Part shown: one piece after another, positions 58,729 to 64,000 of the stretch
Position numbering within the stretch: position 1 is the first letter of the stretch
Layout: every line of letters begins with the position of its first letter
Source of the DNA: Hymenobacter caeli
GTDB taxonomy: Bacteria > Bacteroidota > Bacteroidia > Cytophagales > Hymenobacteraceae
Direction of reading: 5' to 3'
Assembly: GCF_013294115.1 (NCBI RefSeq)
Contig: NZ_JABSNP010000004.1
Location: forward strand, 124,001-188,000
Length of the DNA stretch: 64,000 nucleotides
The notes under the pieces: generated by a model
Seen by the model: the letters and a program-made list of their open reading frames with translations, nothing else
What the model was told of the DNA's origin: nothing
Database searches by the model: none
Position numbers and translations under genes: made by a program

Positions 58729-60009
58729 ATGAGACTTTTACTTTTATTCGGCCTGGTGCTGGCGGTGCCGTGCGCGGCCCGGGCGCAGGGCACGCCCACC
58801 CCCAACCGCCTCGACGGCTCGGGCGTGCCGGCCGCGCCCGTGGTGGTCAACGCGGGGCCCGTTTCCGTCGGCGAAACCACCGTGGACGTCCTCAGCAGCT
58901 ACTACCAGCAGAACGGCGACCACGGGGCCGTGGAGGGCGGCATCGGCACCCAGCACCTCACCGACGTGTCCCCCACCATCGTCCTGAACGTGCCGCTCGA
59001 CTCGGTGGCGCGCATCACGGCCAACATCGGCTTCGACTACTACGCCTCGGCCTCGACCGACCGCATCGACCAGGTGCTCTCGTCGCCCTCGGCGCACGAC
59101 GTGCGCGTCCACCTCGACCTGGGCTATTCCCGCACCCTCCAGGACAAGCGCACCATTGTGGGCATTGGCGGTGGGGCTTCCAAAGAATACGACTACCAGT
59201 CGTTTAACTTGGTTGGGTCCTGGGCCCGCGCCTCGCGCGACGGCAACCGCGAGCTGAGCGTGGCCGGGCAGGTGTACCTCGACCAGGTGACCCTCATCCG
59301 GCCCGTGGAGCTGCGCACCGGCGGCGGCAACCAGCAGCACGGCTCGGGCTCCGACAACCGCCAGAGCTACAACCTGAGCGTCGTGTACTCGCAGGTCCTC
59401 AGCAAGCGCCTGCAAGTGGCCGTGAGCACCGAGCTGGTGAGCCAGCGCGGGCTGCTGAGCACGCCCTTCCACCGGGTGTACTTCTACGACAGCAGCCCCG
59501 CGCTGGGCACGCCCGGCCAGCTGGGCACCGCCAAAACCGAGGTGCTGCCCCGCCTGCGCAACAAGTACCCCGTGGGCCTGCGCCTGAACTACTACGCCAC
59601 CGACCTGGTGCAGTTCCGGGGTTTTTACCGGTTCTACAACGACAACTTCGGCATCCAGGCCCACACCTTCGAGCTGGAAACGCCGGTCAAGCTGACGCAG
59701 TTTTTCACGGTGTACCCCTTCTACCGCTACCACACCCAGACGGCGGCCGACTACTTTGCGCCCTACCTCGAGCACTCGGTGGCCGACGAATACTACACCT
59801 CCGACTACGACCTGGCGGCCTTTTCGGCCCAGAAGCTGGGCCTGGGCTTCCGCTACGCGCCGCTCTACGGGCTGGGCCGGTTCAAGGTGCCGTTGGGCCA
59901 CCGGGTGGCCAAGTTCAAGTCCATTGATTTGCGCTACGGCCACTACTGGCAAACCACCGGCCTGACGGCCAACATCGTCGGCGTGGACTTCTCCTTCGTC
60001 ATGCCCTAA
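58729..60009 (+). CDS. DUF3570 outer-membrane beta-barrel protein
   Basis: A 426-residue protein with a signal peptide (MRLLLLFGLVLAVPCAARAQ). Alternating polar/hydrophobic strands run along its length (VDVLSSYYQQNGDHG, ITANIGFDYYASAS, YSLSVVYSQVLSKRL, QFFTVYPFYRYHTQTAADYFAPY) and it ends in FSFVMP. This is the DUF3570 family, thought to be an outer-membrane barrel. It is regularly found next to DUF4266, ApbE and thioredoxin-like genes in Bacteroidota and other Gram-negatives. The role is unknown. It lies 39 bases after the DUF4266 gene and 26 before dsbD. Confidence 0.88.
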   Translation: MRLLLLFGLVLAVPCAARAQGTPTPNRLDGSGVPAAPVVVNAGPVSVGETTVDVLSSYYQQNGDHGAVEGGIGTQHLTDVSPTIVLNVPLDSVARITANIGFDYYASASTDRIDQVLSSPSAHDVRVHLDLGYSRTLQDKRTIVGIGGGASKEYDYQSFNLVGSWARASRDGNRELSVAGQVYLDQVTLIRPVELRTGGGNQQHGSGSDNRQSYNLSVVYSQVLSKRLQVAVSTELVSQRGLLSTPFHRVYFYDSSPALGTPGQLGTAKTEVLPRLRNKYPVGLRLNYYATDLVQFRGFYRFYNDNFGIQAHTFELETPVKLTQFFTVYPFYRYHTQTAADYFAPYLEHSVADEYYTSDYDLAAFSAQKLGLGFRYAPLYGLGRFKVPLGHRVAKFKSIDLRYGHYWQTTGLTANIVGVDFSFVMP

Positions 60010-60035
60010 CCCGGGCCCCGCCCGTCCCCACCATC

Positions 60036-62180
60036 ATGGATTCTTCCCTTCGCCGCTGGCTGTTGCTGGCCGGGTGGCTGTTGCTGGGCCAAACTGCCGG
60101 GGCCCAGGTGCTCGCGCCCACCAAGTTGCGCCCGGCCCTGAGCCGCCCCACCGCCCGGGTGGGCCAGGAGCTGGACCTGCTGGTAAATGCCCGCGTGCAG
60201 CCCAGCTGGCACCTCTACGCCACCAATTTCGACCCCGAGCTGGGCCCCACGGTGTTCGCCTTTTCGTTCGTCAAAAGCCCGGCCTACGCGCTGGTAGGCA
60301 AGCCGGTATCCGTCGGGGCGAAGCAGAAATACGACGACGTATTCAAGGGCACCATTAGCTATTTTGAAACGAGGGGGCAGGTGCGCCAGCGCATTCGGGT
60401 GCTGCGGCCGGGCGCCCTCACCCTCAAGGCCGAGGTCGAGTACCAGACCTGCACCGACGTGGACGGCCGCTGCGTGCCCGGCAGCGAAACGCTGACCTTC
60501 GGGCCCCTGGCGGTGAGCGGCCCGGCCGGGGCCGCCGCGCCCGCCAGCGCGCCGCCGGCTGCTAGCCTGCCGACTACCGCTGGCCCTCTACCACTCCCTA
60601 CCCCTCCGGTGGCGGCCAATGCGCCGGCCCCGCTGGCCCCGCTGCCGGCCGCCCGCGCCCGCGCCGCCGTGCCGCTGGGCACCGGTGATGGCCTGTGGAG
60701 TTTCGGGCTGCTGGCTTTCCTGTCGGGGCTGGCGGCGCTGCTCACGCCCTGCGTGTTCCCGATGGTGCCCATGACGGTGTCGTACTTCACCGGCAGCAGC
60801 GGCACGCGCCGCCAAAGCATCACCAAGGCCCTGGTGTACGGCCTGAGCATCATCCTGATTTACACGCTGATTGGCGTAGTGGTGGCCCGGCTGCTGGGCG
60901 AGGACGGCCCCAATTTCATGGCCACGCACTGGCTGCCCAACCTGGTGTTTTTCGTGGTATTCGTGGTGTTCGGGCTCTCGTTTCTGGGGCTCTTTGAAAT
61001 AACCTTGCCCCACGGCCTCGTGAACCAGATGGACGCGCGGGCCGACAAGGGCGGCTGGCTGGGCGTGTTTTTCATGGCCTTCACGCTGGTGCTGGTGTCG
61101 TTTTCGTGCACCGGGCCCATCGTGGCCACCATCCTGGGCCTGGCCGCGCGGGGCCAAACGCTCACGCCGGTGGTGGGCATGCTGGGCTTCTCGCTGGCGT
61201 TTGCGCTGCCGTTCACGCTGTTTGCCATCTTCCCCTCGTGGCTGAAAGGCCTGCCCCGCTCGGGCGGCTGGCTGAACACGGTGAAGGTGACGCTGGGCTT
61301 CGTGGAGCTGATGCTCGCCCTCAAGTTCCTGAGCATGGCCGACTTGGCCTACCACTGGGGCCTGCTCCCGCGCGACCTCTACATGGTGCTCTGGATTGCC
61401 CTGGCCAGCATGCTGATGCTCTACCTGCTGGGCAAATTCAAGCTCTCGCACGATTCCGACATGGCGCACCTGAGCGTGGGCCGGCTGCTGCTGGCGGTGG
61501 CCGCGCTGGGCTTTGTGGTGTACCTGGTGCCGGGCCTCTTCGGGGCCCCGCTGCCGCTGCTGGCCGGCTACCTGCCGCCCCAGAGCAGCCACGATTTTTC
61601 GCTGGCCACCGCCGCCCCGGCCGCCCCGCTGCCCGTGGCCAACGGCCCGTGCGAAGCCCCGCGCTACGGCGACTTCCTGGAGCTGCCCAACGGCCTGCGC
61701 GGCTACTTCGACCTGGCCCAGGCCCGGCGCTGCGCCCTGGCCCAGCACAAGCCGCTGTTCATCGACTTCACCGGCCACGCCTGCGTGAACTGCCGCCGGA
61801 TGGAGGCCAGCGTGTGGCGCGACCCGCAGGTGCTGGCCCGCCTGCAGCGCGACTACGTGGTGGTGGCCCTCTACGTGGACGACAAGGCCGAACTGCCCCA
61901 CAGCCAGTGGTACACCTCGCCCCGCGACCACCAGCTCAAAACCACCCTGGGCAAGCAAAACGCCGACCTGCAAGTGACCCGCTACGGCGTAAACGCTCAG
62001 CCCTACTACGTGCTGCTCGACCCCGCCGACGCGCTGGCCCGCCCCCTGGTGGCGCCCGTGGCCTACCAGCCCGATGCGGCCGCCTTTGCTCAGTTCCTCG
62101 ACGCGGGCCAGCGCCACTACCGCCGGCCGGCCGTGGCCGTCGGAGTCGCGTTGACCGCCTCGTTCACCCGCTCGCGATAG
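60036..62180 (+). CDS. dsbD: Thiol:disulfide interchange protein DsbD
   Basis: A 714-residue protein in three parts. The N-terminal periplasmic DsbD-alpha domain has its Cys pair in CTDVDGRC (Cys139, Cys146). The membrane part of about eight helices has Cys239 in LLTPCVFPMVP and Cys358 in FSCTGPIV. The C-terminal thioredoxin-like domain carries CVNC (Cys583, Cys586). Electrons pass from cytoplasmic thioredoxin through the three Cys pairs to periplasmic partners. It ends the row of six redox genes, and the thioredoxin-like protein encoded upstream is the obvious client. Confidence 0.95.
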   Translation: MDSSLRRWLLLAGWLLLGQTAGAQVLAPTKLRPALSRPTARVGQELDLLVNARVQPSWHLYATNFDPELGPTVFAFSFVKSPAYALVGKPVSVGAKQKYDDVFKGTISYFETRGQVRQRIRVLRPGALTLKAEVEYQTCTDVDGRCVPGSETLTFGPLAVSGPAGAAAPASAPPAASLPTTAGPLPLPTPPVAANAPAPLAPLPAARARAAVPLGTGDGLWSFGLLAFLSGLAALLTPCVFPMVPMTVSYFTGSSGTRRQSITKALVYGLSIILIYTLIGVVVARLLGEDGPNFMATHWLPNLVFFVVFVVFGLSFLGLFEITLPHGLVNQMDARADKGGWLGVFFMAFTLVLVSFSCTGPIVATILGLAARGQTLTPVVGMLGFSLAFALPFTLFAIFPSWLKGLPRSGGWLNTVKVTLGFVELMLALKFLSMADLAYHWGLLPRDLYMVLWIALASMLMLYLLGKFKLSHDSDMAHLSVGRLLLAVAALGFVVYLVPGLFGAPLPLLAGYLPPQSSHDFSLATAAPAAPLPVANGPCEAPRYGDFLELPNGLRGYFDLAQARRCALAQHKPLFIDFTGHACVNCRRMEASVWRDPQVLARLQRDYVVVALYVDDKAELPHSQWYTSPRDHQLKTTLGKQNADLQVTRYGVNAQPYYVLLDPADALARPLVAPVAYQPDAAAFAQFLDAGQRHYRRPAVAVGVALTASFTRSR

Positions 62181-62415
62181 TCTTTAACTAAATGGAAATG
62201 AGTTTATTAATTTAAAAATAAGGATAATGCGCTGATTTTTACAAGGGCTAGCAGGTGAGCCGAAAGCTGCGCTTTGATTAAGGAGCCAGGGAATAAATTT
62301 TCTAAAAGCGTGGGGGTAGGGTCTGAGTTGCGCCTCCCCCAAGCAGCTGGGTATAGGGCGCGGGGCCGGCCGGGGGTGGTCCTGCGGCAGCGTTTCATTT
62401 TTTAGTTTCTGGAGT

Positions 62416-63663
62416 ATGCGGATTGCCTATTTCTCCGAATGCATGACGCCCGGCCAGGATGGCGTTTCGCGGGTGTTGCAGCGGCTGGTACTATACCACC
62501 GCACCCAGGGCCACGACGTGTGCTGGATTACGGCCCTGCCCGACCCCAGCTTGCCCGAAGCCCAGCTTTGCACCCGCAGCGTGCCGGTGCCGGGCTACGC
62601 GCCCTACCGCATGAGCACGGGCTGGCCGGGCCACCTGCTGGCCCAGCTCGCCGCCTTTGCGCCCGACGTGCTGCACATCCACGCGCCGTTCTGGCTGGGC
62701 TGGGCGGCCAGCCGGCTGGCCCAGCGCCTGGGTATTCCGTGCGTGGCCACCTTTCACACCGATTTTGCCAGCTACGTGGGCTACCACGGCAGCGGCGTGC
62801 TGGCCCCCCTGCTGCGCTGGCACAACCGCCTGGTGTACAACGCCTGCACGCTCACGCTGGTGCCCTCGCGCACGATGCAGGCCGCGCTCACCGCCGAGGG
62901 CATCCGGCGCACGCGGGTGCTGCCCCACGGCGTCGATACGGGGGCATTCAGCCCCGCTTTTCGCTCGGCCGCGTGGCGGCGGGCCATCGGCGCGGGCGGT
63001 GCCGGCCCGGCCGCGTGCATCTTGCTGTACGTGGGGCGGCTGGTCTGGGAAAAAAACCTGGCCCTGCTGGCGCAGGCCTTGCCCGAGGTACTGGCTGGCC
63101 AGCCCACGGCAGCCTTCGTGTTTGTGGGCGACGGCCCCGCCCGCGGGGCCTTGCAGCGGCAGCTGCCGCAGGCGCATTTTCTGGGCTACCAGGCCGGCGA
63201 GGCCCTGGCCACGGCCTACGCCTCGAGCGACGCGCTGGTGTTTCCCTCCGCCACCGAAACCTTCGGCAACGTGACGCTGGAGGCCATGGCCTCGGGCCTG
63301 GCCTGCCTGGTGGCCGACGCCGGGGGCTCGGCCGACCTGGTCGAGCACGGGGTCACGGGCCTCAAGTTCGCGCCCCACTGCGCGGCCGACCTAGCCCGCA
63401 ATCTGCACGAATTGGTTCAAAACGAACCCCAGCGCAAGCGCATGGCCCGGCACGGGCTGGCCTTCGCCCAGCGCCAGACCTGGCCCGCCATCCTGGACCA
63501 GCAGCAGCGCGTGTACGAGGAGCTGGTGGCCCACCGGGCGGGGCGGGGCCCCCGCCTCCCCCCAATGCCGCCGCCGGCCCCCGTCGAGGAAATCACCCGC
63601 GAGCTGGTGGGCTGGTCACTGCCCCCGGCCGGCGTGTTGGGGACGGGGAAGCTAACAACCTGA
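62416..63663 (+). CDS. Glycosyltransferase family 4 (mannosyltransferase-like)
   Basis: A 415-residue protein starting MRIAYFSECMTPGQDGVSRVL. The N-terminal lobe includes DVLHIHAPFWLGWAASRLAQRLGIPCVATFHTDF. The C-terminal lobe has LLYVGRLVWEKNLALLAQALP, FVGDGPARGALQ and FPSATETFGNVTLEAMASGLACLVADAGGSADLVEHG, with the E-x7-E-type donor site of GT4. The pattern is that of mannosyltransferases acting on glycolipids. It follows the redox cluster after a 235-base gap of no visible structure and looks unrelated to it. Confidence 0.9.
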   Translation: MRIAYFSECMTPGQDGVSRVLQRLVLYHRTQGHDVCWITALPDPSLPEAQLCTRSVPVPGYAPYRMSTGWPGHLLAQLAAFAPDVLHIHAPFWLGWAASRLAQRLGIPCVATFHTDFASYVGYHGSGVLAPLLRWHNRLVYNACTLTLVPSRTMQAALTAEGIRRTRVLPHGVDTGAFSPAFRSAAWRRAIGAGGAGPAACILLYVGRLVWEKNLALLAQALPEVLAGQPTAAFVFVGDGPARGALQRQLPQAHFLGYQAGEALATAYASSDALVFPSATETFGNVTLEAMASGLACLVADAGGSADLVEHGVTGLKFAPHCAADLARNLHELVQNEPQRKRMARHGLAFAQRQTWPAILDQQQRVYEELVAHRAGRGPRLPPMPPPAPVEEITRELVGWSLPPAGVLGTGKLTT

Positions 63664-63715
63664 CAGCGCCATAGTTGCCGTGCTTACAGCTGGTTAGTAG
63701 TTGTTGACCATCTTT

Positions 63716-64000
63716 TTAAAAGCGTACGCCCGCCTGCACGCCCGGCCACAGGCGCCTGACCGATTGGTCGTCCGTCGAATTCAGCCAGAGCCATTGGTCC
63801 TGGCCAAACGACCAGCGGCGGGCCCCTCGCTGGGCGGCCGTGGCCAGGTTGAGGGTGGGGCCGAGCAGCAGCGAAACCTTGCCGTCGCGCTTGAGCTGCC
63901 AGGCCAGCAGGGGCCGCAGCTGCACGAGGCGCGCGTGCCGGATGTCGTCGTCGTCGTCGTCGCTCGGCAGCGCCCACGCCACCAGGTCAACGCTGGGCGT
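63716..64000 (-). CDS. Partial: C-terminal end of an outer-membrane beta-barrel protein
   Basis: The last 94 residues of a protein that begins beyond the right edge. The end (LWPGVQAGVRF) has a terminal Phe, as in outer-membrane barrel proteins, and the preceding strands (HARLVQLRPLLAWQLKRDG, VSLLLGPTLNL) alternate as expected. An Asp6 run lies near the edge. No family can be named. Confidence 0.6.
   Translation of the reverse strand, partial: TPSVDLVAWALPSDDDDDDIRHARLVQLRPLLAWQLKRDGKVSLLLGPTLNLATAAQRGARRWSFGQDQWLWLNSTDDQSVRRLWPGVQAGVRF

Overview
The window is about 64 kb of high-GC Bacteroidota chromosome and most resembles Hymenobacter or a close relative (Hymenobacteraceae). The pointers are SusC/SusD outer-membrane uptake genes with an ECF sigma/FecR pair, a type IX secretion (T9SS) sorting domain, Reg_prop/Y_Y_Y sensor kinases, DUF4394, DUF3570 and DUF4266 proteins, few Shine-Dalgarno sequences, and TAnnTTTG-like promoter boxes. 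There is no rRNA operon, CRISPR array, intact transposase or prophage. One tRNA gene (Arg, CCT) is present.

Layout. 0.25-5.5 kb: small secreted proteins, a 5-oxoprolinase operon (pxpB-pxpC-pxpA) with an NRAMP-like transporter, and a PepSY-like periplasmic protein. 5.5-16.6 kb (minus strand): a polysaccharide utilization locus, read as ECF sigma, FecR anti-sigma, SusC with an STN domain, SusD, a GH144 endo-beta-1,2-glucanase and a GH3 beta-glucosidase; the inferred substrate is beta-1,2-glucan. Each boundary from susC onward carries a long inverted repeat. 16.7-23 kb: a lipoprotein, tRNA-Arg, an HD domain fused to a Pycsar-effector-like membrane domain, and a very large metallophosphoesterase/kinase-like/outer-membrane-barrel protein. 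23-28.5 kb: an accessory patch with an HNH nuclease of low GC, a DUF1016 nuclease broken by an amber codon, a remnant of the large barrel gene, a DUF4394 protein, and an acyltransferase also broken by an amber codon at a Trp position. 28.6-41.4 kb: small secreted proteins, a hydrolase, Ppk1, a two-component system flanked by matching palindromes, SixA, trehalase and a leucine-rich-repeat protein kinase. 41.5-53.5 kb: a GlcG/HbpS protein, an M28 peptidase, HflX, cytochrome c, surface-polysaccharide genes (GT4, RfbC, carbamoyltransferase), a hydrolase, MurF and a GNAT. 53.6-64 kb: a T9SS FG-GAP protein, then a tightly packed extracytoplasmic redox cluster (Rieske, thioredoxin-like, ApbE, DUF4266, DUF3570, DsbD), a GT4, and the end of a barrel gene.

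How the parts work together. In the glucan locus, the endo-glucanase should cut the polymer at the cell surface, SusCD should import the oligosaccharides, and GH3 should release glucose, under an ECF/FecR relay sensed through the SusC STN domain. In the redox cluster, DsbD should carry electrons from cytoplasmic thioredoxin to the periplasm. The thioredoxin-like, Rieske, flavin-transferase and small Cys-tailed lipoprotein products act there alongside a DUF3570 outer-membrane barrel; the final acceptor is unknown.

The intergenic spaces are unusually rich in long palindromes. At least three families recur within the window (44-bp arms, 29-31-bp arms, and a GTCATGC-GAGCGCAGCGGA type). Assignments rest on motif recognition and context only; no database search was run.
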